DNA from: Sulfurimicrobium sp963779055
GTDB taxonomy: Bacteria; Pseudomonadota; Gammaproteobacteria; Burkholderiales; Sulfuricellaceae
Reading direction: 5' to 3'
DNA length: 64,000 nt
Assembly (NCBI GenBank): GCA_963779055.1
Contig: CAVZWN010000002.1
Span: 124,001-188,000, forward strand
Below the pieces are notes generated by a model. That model ran no database searches and had not been told where the DNA came from. It saw only the letters and a list, made by a program, of their open reading frames with translations. The translations under genes and the position numbers were made by a program. Positions 18,771 to 26,768 of this stretch are shown piece after piece. The stretch's first letter is position 1; every line of letters begins with the position of its first letter.

Positions 18771-19391
18771 TTAGTTCAGGCCGGAGATGTATTCCGAAAC
18801 GGCCGCCATTTCCTGGTCGGTCATCTTGGCAGCGATTACGCGCATCATCTTTGCGGCATCGTTGGCACGTTCGCCGCTACGGAACAGTTTCAGCTGGGCC
18901 AGAGTGTATTCGGCATGCTGATTGTGGAGCGCCGGGAATTGAACCGGGATGCCGGCGCCTTTCGGGCCATGACAGGAAGCGCAAGCTGGCACGCCACTGG
19001 ACTGGTTGCCACCCTTGTAGATTTTCTGGCCAAGTGCGATCAGATCTTTGTTCTGGGCACTGCCGGCGGCATTTTTCTGCCCACTGTAGAAGGCGCCCAG
19101 ATTCTTCATGTCTTCAGGAGAAAGTGCTGCAACCATCCCGGTCATGATGGCGCTCTTGCGCTCGCCGGATTTAAAGTCGGTCAGCTGCTTGTTGATGTAT
19201 TCCGGATGCTGGCCGGCCAGCTTGGGGTTGGCGGGTGCAACACTATTGCCATCAGCACCGTGACAGGCAATACAAACAGTCGATGCAATTCCTTGAGCCT
19301 TGGCAGGATCACCCTTGGCGGCAGATTCCGCCAGTGCTGAAGACGCAGCCATTACGCCAGCTAACGCCACCATCGCCATGGTTTGTTTCAT
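18771..19391 (-). CDS. Cytochrome c4
   Basis: This is a 206-aa periplasmic diheme cytochrome c4. A signal peptide (MKQTMAMVALAGVMAASSALA) is followed by two similar haem domains with CIACHGADG and CASCHGPKG and Met ligand candidates in MTGMVAAL and KMMRVIAAKM. ATG 19391 has AAGGAG 8 bp upstream. It ends in YISGLN and is followed by its own terminator. c4 cytochromes in this group pass electrons from the bc1 complex or thiosulfate oxidation to cbb3-type oxidases; that is family knowledge. It diverges from engB. Confidence 0.9.
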   Translation of the reverse strand: MKQTMAMVALAGVMAASSALAESAAKGDPAKAQGIASTVCIACHGADGNSVAPANPKLAGQHPEYINKQLTDFKSGERKSAIMTGMVAALSPEDMKNLGAFYSGQKNAAGSAQNKDLIALGQKIYKGGNQSSGVPACASCHGPKGAGIPVQFPALHNQHAEYTLAQLKLFRSGERANDAAKMMRVIAAKMTDQEMAAVSEYISGLN

Positions 19392-19483
19392 TCTCCGACT
19401 CCTTAAACTGTTCTTTGGGCTTAAAAGTTGACAATTCTATACCAAGAGTGAGCTATCATGCCACTTTGATAGAAAAATTTTCC

Positions 19484-20089
19484 ATGGCTTTACTTCAACA
19501 CGCACAGTTCCATATTTCAGCGCATGATTTGCACGATCTGCCGCCACCATTCGGGCGCGAAGTAGCCTTTGCCGGCCGCTCCAATGCGGGCAAATCGAGC
19601 GCGATCAATACACTTTCCAACCGCAATCGCCTTGCCTTCGTCAGCAAAACACCAGGCCGCACGCAATTAATCAATTTCTTCAGCCTGGGCGAAGATCGTT
19701 ATCTGGTCGACCTTCCAGGTTATGGTTATGCCAAGGTGCCGGAAAAAATCCGTCTCCACTGGCGTTCGGTGCTGAGCACTTATCTACAGACGCGCTCATC
19801 CTTGTGCGGTCTGGTCCTCATCATGGATGCACGCCATCCCATGACGGACCTGGACCGGAACATGCTGGAGTGGTTTCAGCCAACCGGAAAGCCGGTGCAT
19901 GTGTTGCTGACCAAGTCGGACAAGTTGAGCCGCCAGGAGGCGACAGCGACCTTGCGAGTGGTGGCAAAAAGTTTGCAGGAAATCTATCCCGGCGCCAGCG
20001 TACAGCTGTTTTCCAGTCCCAAGCATCAGGGCATGGAAGAGGCTGAGCGGATAATCGGGGCGTGGCTGAACGAAAAAACCCCCGGCTAA
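19484..20089 (+). CDS. engB: EngB/YsxC ribosome biogenesis GTPase
   Basis: This is an essential GTPase for late 50S ribosome assembly. The 201-aa protein shows the G1 motif GRSNAGKSS, switch GRTQLINFF, G3 DLPGYGYA, G4 LTKSDK and G5-like FSSPKHQG. ATG 19484 gives the usual start (MALLQHAQFHISAHDL). Divergence from a cytochrome c4 gene is a common betaproteobacterial arrangement. The last codons lie inside a hairpin that acts as a terminator for the opposite strand (20073-20106). Confidence 0.95.
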   Translation: MALLQHAQFHISAHDLHDLPPPFGREVAFAGRSNAGKSSAINTLSNRNRLAFVSKTPGRTQLINFFSLGEDRYLVDLPGYGYAKVPEKIRLHWRSVLSTYLQTRSSLCGLVLIMDARHPMTDLDRNMLEWFQPTGKPVHVLLTKSDKLSRQEATATLRVVAKSLQEIYPGASVQLFSSPKHQGMEEAERIIGAWLNEKTPG

Positions 20090-20106
20090 AGGGGAAAAGC
20101 CGGGGG
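20073..20106 (-). terminator. Strong rho-independent terminator on the minus strand
   Basis: CCCCCGGCT (20079-20087) pairs perfectly with AGCCGGGGG (20098-20106) over a 10-nt loop. Read on the minus strand the hairpin is followed by TTTTTT (complement of 20073-20078). It ends transcription from trpB2 or from the small RNA proposed at 20073-20190, and overlaps the last codons of engB. Confidence 0.8.
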
Positions 20107-20190
20107 CAGAGACCTTAATAAAGATTAAGGCACCCGCTCAGGGAGGAGAAGCGGGAGACGAACTGAATCGTCTGCTAATTCAGAGTAGAC
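20073..20190 (-). ncRNA. Candidate structured small RNA with anti-Shine-Dalgarno loop
   Basis: Between the trpB2 stop and the terminator the minus strand can form consecutive short stems: AGACGA/TCGTCT (20156-20161 with 20168-20173), CCCGCT/AGCGGG (20133-20138 with 20150-20155) and CCTTAAT/ATTAAGG (20113-20119 with 20124-20130), then the T-tailed terminator. The middle loop reads TCTCCTCCCTG on the minus strand and so contains CCTCC, complementary to ribosome binding sites. This recalls the Rfam family of betaproteobacterial toxic small RNAs, from memory. No promoter is obvious; it could instead be the 3' untranslated region of trpB2. Confidence 0.4.
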
Positions 20191-20237
20191 CGGTCAAGAA
20201 TTAGTTCCCGCTAATATTAAAATTTCCATCACTCCAT

Positions 20238-21590
20238 TCATCCCACCTTGGGCAGGCGTTCCAGAGCGGCCTTGATAGCCTCCTCCGGATAGGCGAAATC
20301 CTCCAGCTTGCCACTGAAATAGCTATCATAGGCACCCATGTCGAAATGCCCGTGACCGGAAAGGTTGAAAAACAGCGTCTTGGCCTCGCCCGATTCCTTG
20401 CAACGCAGTGCTTCGTCGATACAGGCGGCAATGGCATGGTTGGATTCGGGGGCGGGGATGATGCCTTCGGAACGGGCAAAGGTAACGCCGGCCTGGAAAG
20501 TAGAGAGCTGATGTACCGCCACGGCTTCGACCAGCTTTTCATGGTAGAGCTGTGATACCAGTGCCGAATCTCCATGATAGCGCAGGCCACCGGCGTGAAT
20601 GCCGGGCGGCATGAAGTCGTGACCGAGGGTGTACATCAGCGTCATCGGCGTCAGCTTGGCTGTGTCGCCGAAGTCATAAGCGTAATGGCCGCGCGTCAGG
20701 GTCGGGCAGGAGGTGGGCTCCACCGCCACCAGGCGCACATTCTTGCCCGCTGCCTTATCTGCGAGGAAGGGAAAAGCTGCACCGCCAAAGTTGGATCCGC
20801 CACCGCAAGGGGCGAAAATCATATCCGGATAGTCACCTACTTTTTCGAACTGTTTTTTTGCCTCCAGGCCAATCACGGTCTGGTGCAGCAGCACGTGGTT
20901 CAGCACTGAGCCCAGCGCGTAGTTGGTGTCGGTGCGCGAGGCAGCGTCTTCCACCGCTTCTGAAATCGCCAGGCCGAGCGAACCCTGGTTGTCGGGATCT
21001 GCTGCCAGCGCTGTGCGTCCGGAATTGGTTTCCACGCTTGGGCTGGCGAACACTTCCGCGCCCCAGGTCTGCATCATCGAGCGGCGGTAGGGCTTTTGCC
21101 CGTAGCTCACCTTGACCATATACACCCGCACTTCCAGGCCGAACATCTGACCGGCCAGTGCCATGGAGCAGCCCCACTGTCCGGCGCCGGTTTCGGTGGC
21201 GATGCGCTTGATGCCGGCCTCCTTGTTGTAATAGGCCTGGGCGATGGCGGTGTTGGGTTTGTGTGAACCCGCCGGGGAAACACCTTCGTATTTGTAATAA
21301 ATCTTGGCCGGGGTGCCAAGCGCCGCTTCCAGCCGGTGGGCGCGAAACATCGGCGAGGGACGCCACAATTGATAGATCTCGCGAACTTTTTCAGGGATCT
21401 CGATCCAGCGCTGGGCGGACATTTCCTGTTCGATCAGGCTCATGGGGAAGATGGCGGTCAGTGCTTCCGGACCAATCGGCTTGCCATCCGGGCCGAGTGG
21501 CGGTGCCGGGGGATTGGGCATGTCGGCGACGACGTTGTACCAGTGTGTGGGAATTTCAGATTCATCCAGCAGTATCTTGGTTTGAAGCAT
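20238..21590 (-). CDS. TrpB2-type tryptophan synthase beta-like protein
   Basis: This PLP enzyme of the TrpB2 class condenses indole with serine (or phosphoserine). The 450-aa protein is longer than TrpB1 (about 400) and has TrpB2 marks: RPSPMFRAHRLE, the PLP lysine in SPAGSHKPNTA (near K111), GAGQWGCSMALAGQMFGL, and the phosphate loop APCGGGSNFGG. ATG 21590 is preceded by GAGGGG at 8 bp. No trpA or other trp genes are adjacent, as is typical for this class, which may salvage indole. It is divergent from fbp and ends at a strong terminator. Confidence 0.88.
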   Translation of the reverse strand: MLQTKILLDESEIPTHWYNVVADMPNPPAPPLGPDGKPIGPEALTAIFPMSLIEQEMSAQRWIEIPEKVREIYQLWRPSPMFRAHRLEAALGTPAKIYYKYEGVSPAGSHKPNTAIAQAYYNKEAGIKRIATETGAGQWGCSMALAGQMFGLEVRVYMVKVSYGQKPYRRSMMQTWGAEVFASPSVETNSGRTALAADPDNQGSLGLAISEAVEDAASRTDTNYALGSVLNHVLLHQTVIGLEAKKQFEKVGDYPDMIFAPCGGGSNFGGAAFPFLADKAAGKNVRLVAVEPTSCPTLTRGHYAYDFGDTAKLTPMTLMYTLGHDFMPPGIHAGGLRYHGDSALVSQLYHEKLVEAVAVHQLSTFQAGVTFARSEGIIPAPESNHAIAACIDEALRCKESGEAKTLFFNLSGHGHFDMGAYDSYFSGKLEDFAYPEEAIKAALERLPKVG

Positions 21591-21718
21591 GGTTTGGGCC
21601 CCTCTGTTTGTAATGAATGATGCAAGTCGATCATATCCTGATTGATTTTTTACCGCCCAGCGTTTAGGGCTTAAGTTATAATTCCAGCTCATCATATTAT
21701 TTTATGTCTGGATAAAAA

Positions 21719-22723
21719 ATGCATAATGGCACCACCATTACTCAGTTTATTATTGAGGAACAGCGCCGCATTCAGGGCGCAAGCGGCGATTTCACCTCGC
21801 TTTTGAACGATATCATTACCGCCATCAAAGTGATTTCCAATGTCGTGAACAAGGGTGCGCTGATTGGCGTGATGGGTTCTGCCGGCTCGGAAAACGTGCA
21901 GGGTGAGACACAGAAGGAACTGGACGTCATCACCAACGAAATCTTCATCAAATCCAATGAATGGGCCGGCCATCTGGCAGCCATGGCGTCGGAAGAGATG
22001 GATGATGTTTACTCGATTCCGGCGCAATACCCGCGCGGCAAATATCTGCTGGTATTTGACCCATTGGATGGTTCAAGCAACGTGGACGTGAACATTTCTG
22101 TCGGCACCATTTTCTCCATTTTGCGTTGCTCAGGTGAAAGTGATGCGGCTTCCGCCAAGGATTTCCTGCAGCCTGGCACAAAGCAGGTCTGTGCCGGATA
22201 TGCGTTGTATGGCTCCTCCACCATGCTGGTGCTGACCAGTGGCCATGGCGTGAACGGTTTTACCCTGGATCGCGATATTGGTGAGTTCATCCTTACCCAC
22301 CCCGGCATGACCATTCCGGAAGATACGAAAGAGTTCGCTATCAATGCTTCCAACCAGCGTTTCTGGGAGCCGCCCGTCCAGCGCTATGTGGAAGAAGCCC
22401 TGGCAGGCAAAACTGGCCCGCGCGGCAAGGATTTCAACATGCGCTGGGTGGCCTCGATGGTGGCTGAAGTGCACCGTATCCTGATGCGCGGCGGTATTTT
22501 CATGTACCCCAAGGACACTAAGGATTCAACCAAGGCGGGCAAGTTGCGCCTGCTGTATGAGGCCAACCCGATGTCTTTCATCGTGGAACAGGCCGGCGGC
22601 GTGTCCAGCACAGGTCGTGAGCGCATTCTCGATGTGCAGCCGGATGGCCTGCACCAGCGCGTGCCAGTAATCCTGGGTTCGAAAAACGAAGTGGAAACGG
22701 TCATCTCCTACCACAAGGCCTAA
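21719..22723 (+). CDS. fbp: Fructose-1,6-bisphosphatase, class I
   Basis: This enzyme hydrolyses fructose-1,6-bisphosphate to fructose-6-phosphate in gluconeogenesis and the Calvin cycle. The 334-aa protein carries the metal-binding signature LVFDPLDGSSNVD, upstream acidic residues in MASEEMDD, and RWVASMVAEVHRILMRGG with KLRLLYEANPMSF near the substrate site. The gene stands alone with a TATAAT at 21677-21682 and a terminator behind it. In a probable autotroph it could serve carbon fixation, but no cbb genes are nearby. Confidence 0.95.
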   Translation: MHNGTTITQFIIEEQRRIQGASGDFTSLLNDIITAIKVISNVVNKGALIGVMGSAGSENVQGETQKELDVITNEIFIKSNEWAGHLAAMASEEMDDVYSIPAQYPRGKYLLVFDPLDGSSNVDVNISVGTIFSILRCSGESDAASAKDFLQPGTKQVCAGYALYGSSTMLVLTSGHGVNGFTLDRDIGEFILTHPGMTIPEDTKEFAINASNQRFWEPPVQRYVEEALAGKTGPRGKDFNMRWVASMVAEVHRILMRGGIFMYPKDTKDSTKAGKLRLLYEANPMSFIVEQAGGVSSTGRERILDVQPDGLHQRVPVILGSKNEVETVISYHKA

Positions 22724-22762
22724 ATCTCTGGCTTTGAAACCGGAGCCGGACTGGCTTCGGAT

Positions 22763-22804
22763 AAAAATGCCGCTCGCCTGTTGCAGGGTTGGCGGCATTT
22801 TTTA
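22763..22804 (+). terminator. Rho-independent terminator of fbp
   Basis: AAATGCCGC (22765-22773) pairs with GCGGCATTT (22792-22800) across an 18-nt loop, followed by a T run (22798-22803). It lies 42 bp after the fbp stop. Confidence 0.8.
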
Positions 22805-22918
22805 TTGGGAACAGGCCATGCACGTCTCACGACTCATCCATTTCGTTTGATATTTGCGGACGAATTCACCCCGGATGAGCCCTGAGCACTCACGGGCGAA
22901 TATGCCATAATAACGCTC

Positions 22919-23479
22919 ATGCAAAGTGTCGATCTCACCCATCACTTCCTTATCGCCATGCCGGCGATGACGGACCCTTATTTTTCCAAGACCCTGACCT
23001 ATATCTGCGAGCACAATGAGCGCGGAGCCTTGGGTGTCGTGCTCAACCGCAAGATCGATCTCGATTTCAAGGCCTTGTTCGAACAGATCAATATTCCGCT
23101 TGATGCAGTGGAACTGGCCGGAATGCCGATTCACTACGGCGGGCCGGTGCAGATGGATCGTGGCTTCGTACTGCATCAGCCGCAAGGAAACTGGCAGTCC
23201 AGCCTGGCCGTTGCGGAAGGGATTGCGCTGACGACCTCGAAAGATATTCTGGAAGCTGTAGGGCGCGGTGAAGGGCCGGACAAGCTGTTCGTAACCCTCG
23301 GCTATGCGGGATGGGATGCGGGTCAGCTTGAGCATGAACTGGGACAGAATGCCTGGCTGACGGTGCCTGCGATTCCACAGCTTATTTTTGACGAGCCGAC
23401 CGAAACACGCCTGGCTGCAGCGATGAATCTGCTGGGCATTGATTTTGCCAGTCTGGCGGATGAAGCGGGTCATGCTTGA
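22919..23479 (+). CDS. yqgE: YqgE/AlgH family protein (UPF0301)
   Basis: This 186-aa member of the YqgE/AlgH family (DUF179) has no settled biochemical role. Conserved features are HHFLIAMPAMTDPYFSKTL at the start, GALGVVLNR, the stretch YGGPVQMDRGFVLH and LGYAGWDAGQLEHEL. It sits directly before ruvX, as in most gamma- and betaproteobacteria, followed by pyrR and pyrB. No strong ribosome site precedes ATG 22919. Confidence 0.9.
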   Translation: MQSVDLTHHFLIAMPAMTDPYFSKTLTYICEHNERGALGVVLNRKIDLDFKALFEQINIPLDAVELAGMPIHYGGPVQMDRGFVLHQPQGNWQSSLAVAEGIALTTSKDILEAVGRGEGPDKLFVTLGYAGWDAGQLEHELGQNAWLTVPAIPQLIFDEPTETRLAAAMNLLGIDFASLADEAGHA

Positions 23480-23498
23480 GTTGGTGATAGGTAAACGG

Positions 23499-23573
23499 GA
23501 ATGGGTGATGGGTGGCGTGGCAGGATGAGCGAGAATTCCTCCCATCACCCATCACCCATCGCCCATCACCAAA
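23499..23573. repeat. ATCACCCATC-type short repeats around the ruvX start
   Basis: GGGTGATGGGTGG (23503-23515) is followed 25-30 bp later by direct copies of CCATCACC and CCATCGCC (about 23541-23570) in inverted orientation to it. A similar cluster lies at 37082-37151 before the RND gene. The repeat codes for a His/Pro-rich N terminus (HHPSPIAHH) of RuvX. Confidence 0.7.
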
Positions 23574-23980
23574 CTACCGTGCTGGGTTTCGATTTCGGCC
23601 TCAAACGCATTGGTGTGGCCGTGGGCGACCGGACCATCGGAGTGGCTCACCCCTTGCAGACCATCCATGGCGAAAGCAACGAACAGCGCTTTAGCGCCAT
23701 AGCCGTGCTGATCAAGGAGTGGCAGCCCGGCTTGCTGGTGGTGGGCCAGCCGTTTCATCTCGATGGCAGCGAACATGAAATGACGCTGCGCTGCCGGCGA
23801 TTTTCGCGCCAGCTCGAAGGACGCTTCAGCCTGCCGGTGGTTCTGGTGGATGAGCGCCTCAGCTCTGCCGCGGCCAGCCAGGACTTGCACGAGATCGGCA
23901 TTACCGGGCGAAAGCAGAAGGCGATGCTGGACCAGGTCGCCGCGCAGCATATTTTGCAATCTTATCTGGATGATAATTAG
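23525..23980 (+). CDS. ruvX: RuvX/YqgF, RNase H-like Holliday-junction resolvase family
   Basis: This is a YqgF-family nuclease acting in 16S rRNA 5' processing and/or branched DNA resolution. From ATG 23525 it has 151 residues. The first RNase H strand LGFDFGLKRIGVAVGD holds the catalytic Asp; VVGQPFHLDGSE, VVLVDERLSS and the C-terminal DQVAAQHILQSYLD complete the family pattern. About 18 residues (SENSSHHPSPIAHHQT) precede the conserved fold and come from a repeat element; ATG 23501 is an alternative start. It lies 45 bp after yqgE and 11 bp before pyrR. Confidence 0.88.
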   Translation: MSENSSHHPSPIAHHQTTVLGFDFGLKRIGVAVGDRTIGVAHPLQTIHGESNEQRFSAIAVLIKEWQPGLLVVGQPFHLDGSEHEMTLRCRRFSRQLEGRFSLPVVLVDERLSSAAASQDLHEIGITGRKQKAMLDQVAAQHILQSYLDDN

Positions 23981-23991
23981 AGGTTCCAATA

Positions 23992-24492
23992 ATGCAACTT
24001 CCTGACGCCGAGCAACTGGCGCAAGCCATGGCACAACAGATTGAGCCCTATCTGGGCGAAAACAGCGTGCTGGTGGGCATGCATACCGGCGGCGTGTGGC
24101 TGGCGGAAAAGATTCACGCTTTGCTGGGCAAAGATATTCCCCTGGGCACGCTCGACGTATCTTTCTATCGCGACGATTTCAGTCAGTCTGGCCTGCACGC
24201 GGAAGTGGCGCCATCGAATATCTCTTTTGATGTCACGGGGCGCGATATCATTCTGGTGGACGATGTGCTCTACACCGGGCGCAGCGTGCGTGCGGCGATG
24301 AATGAACTGTTCGATTACGGCCGGCCTTCGAGTATCATCCTGGCGGTGCTGGTGGATCGGGGCGGGCGTGAATTGCCGATTTCGTCCCAGGTGACAGGGG
24401 CGGTGCTGACGCTGGCGCCGGAGCAGAATATTCAGTTGAATCGTGATCCGCAGGGGCAGCTTGCGCTCAGCCTGCGTCAAACAACCGCCTGA
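23992..24492 (+). CDS. pyrR: PyrR-type phosphoribosyltransferase/pyrimidine regulator
   Basis: This is a PRTase-fold protein of the PyrR family, with uracil phosphoribosyltransferase activity and, in Gram-positives, attenuator binding. The 166-aa protein shows the PRPP loop DIILVDDVLYTGRSVRAAM, the substrate region LDVSFYRDDFS and a C-terminal VDRGGRELPI. GAGG is 9 bp before ATG 23992. It lies 12 bp before pyrB in the yqgE-ruvX-pyrR-pyrB-pyrC' order. RNA binding in a betaproteobacterium is not established by sequence. Confidence 0.9.
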   Translation: MQLPDAEQLAQAMAQQIEPYLGENSVLVGMHTGGVWLAEKIHALLGKDIPLGTLDVSFYRDDFSQSGLHAEVAPSNISFDVTGRDIILVDDVLYTGRSVRAAMNELFDYGRPSSIILAVLVDRGGRELPISSQVTGAVLTLAPEQNIQLNRDPQGQLALSLRQTTA

Positions 24493-24504
24493 CGGAGTCG
24501 TTCC

Positions 24505-25470
24505 ATGGCTTTTCTGAGTCGTAATCCACAGCTTAACCAGCACGGCGAATTGCAGCATCTGCTCACCATCGAAGGCCTGGGTGCCGGGATGCTAAAGCAT
24601 ATTCTCGATACGGCGGAATCCTTCGTCAGCGTGTCGGAACGGGAAGTGAAGAAAATCCCCTTGCTGCGCGGCAAGTCGATTTTCAACCTGTTCTTCGAAC
24701 CCAGCACCCGCACGCGCACCACTTTCGAGATTGCCGCCAAGCGCCTTTCCGCCGATGTGATCAATCTCAATATCAACGCCTCGTCCCAGTCCAAGGGCGA
24801 AACCGTGCTGGATACCGTGGACAATCTTGCGGCGATGCAGGCCGACATGTTCATCGTGCGCCACGCTGCGTCAGGCGCGGCGCACCTGATTGCAAACCAT
24901 GTTTCGCCCCACATTCACGTCGTCAACGCTGGCGATGGCCGTCATGCCCACCCCACCCAGGGGCTGCTGGACATGTACACCATCCGCCATTACAAGAAAG
25001 AGTTCCACAATCTGCGCGTGGCCATCGTGGGCGACGTGCTGCACTCGCGCGTGGCGCGTTCCCAGATCCATGCGCTCACCACGCTGGGCGTGCCGGAAGT
25101 GCGCGTGATCGCCCCCAAGACGCTGCTGCCGGCCCAGGTCGAGCGCATGGGGGTGCAGGTCTACCACGACATGGCCCAGGGCCTGAAAGATGTGGACGTG
25201 GTGATCATGCTGCGGTTGCAGAACGAACGCATGCGTGGCGCCCTGCTCCCCTCGGCGCAGGAATACTTCAAGTCCTACGGCCTGACCCAGGACAAGCTGG
25301 CGCTCGCCAAGGCTGATGCCATCGTGATGCATCCAGGCCCGATGAACCGCGGGGTGGAAATCGACTCCGACGTGGCCGATGGAACGCAGTCGGTAATCCT
25401 GCCGCAGGTGACTTTCGGCATCGCGGTGCGCATGGCCGTGATGAGTATTCTGGCGGGGAGCAAACAATGA
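24505..25470 (+). CDS. pyrB: Aspartate carbamoyltransferase catalytic chain
   Basis: This enzyme makes carbamoyl-aspartate, the first committed step of pyrimidine synthesis. The 321-aa protein has the carbamoyl-phosphate motif FFEPSTRTRTTFEIAAKRL, the loop QSKGETVLDT, HPTQGLLDMYTI and the aspartate-site LRLQNERM. There is no pyrI; instead it overlaps the next gene (ATGA), which encodes the inactive dihydroorotase homologue that holds class A ATCases together in Pseudomonas-type enzymes. An N-terminal extension before the core is short. Confidence 0.94.
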   Translation: MAFLSRNPQLNQHGELQHLLTIEGLGAGMLKHILDTAESFVSVSEREVKKIPLLRGKSIFNLFFEPSTRTRTTFEIAAKRLSADVINLNINASSQSKGETVLDTVDNLAAMQADMFIVRHAASGAAHLIANHVSPHIHVVNAGDGRHAHPTQGLLDMYTIRHYKKEFHNLRVAIVGDVLHSRVARSQIHALTTLGVPEVRVIAPKTLLPAQVERMGVQVYHDMAQGLKDVDVVIMLRLQNERMRGALLPSAQEYFKSYGLTQDKLALAKADAIVMHPGPMNRGVEIDSDVADGTQSVILPQVTFGIAVRMAVMSILAGSKQ

Positions 25471-26741
25471 AAATTCATATTCGCGGCGGCCGCCTGATCG
25501 AGCCGAAAAGCGGCATTGATGCGCAACGAGATATTTATATTGCCGCCGGCAAGGTTGCAGCCATCGGCGATGCCCCGGAAGACTTTCACGCCAACCGCGT
25601 AATTGACGCCAGCGGGCTGGTGGTGTGCCCCGGTTTGATCGACCTTTCCGCGCGCCTGCGCGAACCCGGCCTCGAACACATGGCCACCCTGGAGTCAGAA
25701 ATGCAGGCGGCTGTGGCCGGCGGCGTGACCAGCCTGGTGTGCCCGCCCGACACCGACCCACCGCTGGATGAGCCGGGACTGGTGGAAATGCTCAGGCACC
25801 GCGCCAAAAATCTGCATCAGGCACGCGTCTTCCCCCTCGGCGCCCTAACGCAGAAGCTCGAAGGCCAGCGTCTCACCGAAATGGCAGAGCTGCATGATGC
25901 GGGCTGCATCGCCTTCTCACAGGCAGACGCGCCACTAACCGATTCCAACGTGTTGCTGCGTGCCATGCAATACGCCTCAACCTTCGGTTTTACCGTGTGG
26001 TTGCGTCCGCAGGATTCATTCCTTGCCAGGGACGGTGTGGCGCATGACGGCGAAGTGGCGTCGCGCCTGGGGCTGTCCGGGATTCCGGCCTGCGCCGAGA
26101 GCATTGCGATTGCCCGGATTTTGCTGCTGATGAAGGAAACGGGCGCCAGGGTGCACCTGTGCCGCCTTTCCACCCGGGACGGCGTGGACATGGTGCGCGA
26201 GGCCAAGCAACAGGGCTTGCCCGTAACCTGCGACATCGGTGTGCATCACGCGCATCTTTCCGAGATGGACATCGGCTATTTCAATTCCAACTGCCATGTG
26301 ATTCCGCCCTTCCGCAGCCTGCGCGACCGGGATGCCCTGCGCGAAGGCCTGAAGGACGGCACGATCGATGCCATCTGCTCGGATCACGCGCCAGTCGACG
26401 ACGACGCCAAGCTCCTGCCCTTCGCTGAAGCCGAGGCCGGCGTGACCGGGCTGGAACTCTTGCTGCCGCTGACGCTGAAATGGGCGAACGAAGAGGGGGT
26501 TGAACTGCCACTGGCGATTGCCCGACTCACCACCGAACCTTCACGGGTTCTCGGACTGAACAAGGGCGTGCTGGCGCCGGGGCTTAACGCCGACCTGTGT
26601 ATTTTTGATCCGGAAGAGCTGTGGAAAGTGACCCCGCGCGCACTGAAAAGCCAGGGCAACAACACCCCGTTCCAGAATATGGAACTGGCCGGAAGGGTCC
26701 GCTACACCCTCGTCGAGGGACATGTGGTGTACGAGGCATAA
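25467..26741 (+). CDS. pyrC': Dihydroorotase-like pseudoenzyme PyrC' (ATCase partner)
   Basis: This 424-aa amidohydrolase-fold protein pairs with PyrB. In active dihydroorotases the first metal motif reads D-x-H-x-H-x-R; here the same place reads CPGLIDLSARLREPG, so both histidines are lost. Downstream Asp of SDHAPVDDDAK and the C-terminal LAPGLNADLCIFDP remain. From established work on Pseudomonas PyrC', such proteins are non-catalytic and needed for ATCase assembly. It overlaps pyrB by 4 bp. An active pyrC should be elsewhere in the genome. Confidence 0.85.
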   Translation: MKIHIRGGRLIEPKSGIDAQRDIYIAAGKVAAIGDAPEDFHANRVIDASGLVVCPGLIDLSARLREPGLEHMATLESEMQAAVAGGVTSLVCPPDTDPPLDEPGLVEMLRHRAKNLHQARVFPLGALTQKLEGQRLTEMAELHDAGCIAFSQADAPLTDSNVLLRAMQYASTFGFTVWLRPQDSFLARDGVAHDGEVASRLGLSGIPACAESIAIARILLLMKETGARVHLCRLSTRDGVDMVREAKQQGLPVTCDIGVHHAHLSEMDIGYFNSNCHVIPPFRSLRDRDALREGLKDGTIDAICSDHAPVDDDAKLLPFAEAEAGVTGLELLLPLTLKWANEEGVELPLAIARLTTEPSRVLGLNKGVLAPGLNADLCIFDPEELWKVTPRALKSQGNNTPFQNMELAGRVRYTLVEGHVVYEA

Positions 26742-26768
26742 CAGGGCATTGTTTTTTAGCGTACAGGC

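Noticed and set aside
19428..19459. TTGACA...TATCAT promoter for engB
   Set aside because: The spacing is 20 bp, too long for a reliable sigma-70 promoter.
23499..23573. CRISPR array at the ATCACCC repeats
   Set aside because: Units are 7-15 bp, irregular and without spacers of constant length; no cas genes are present.
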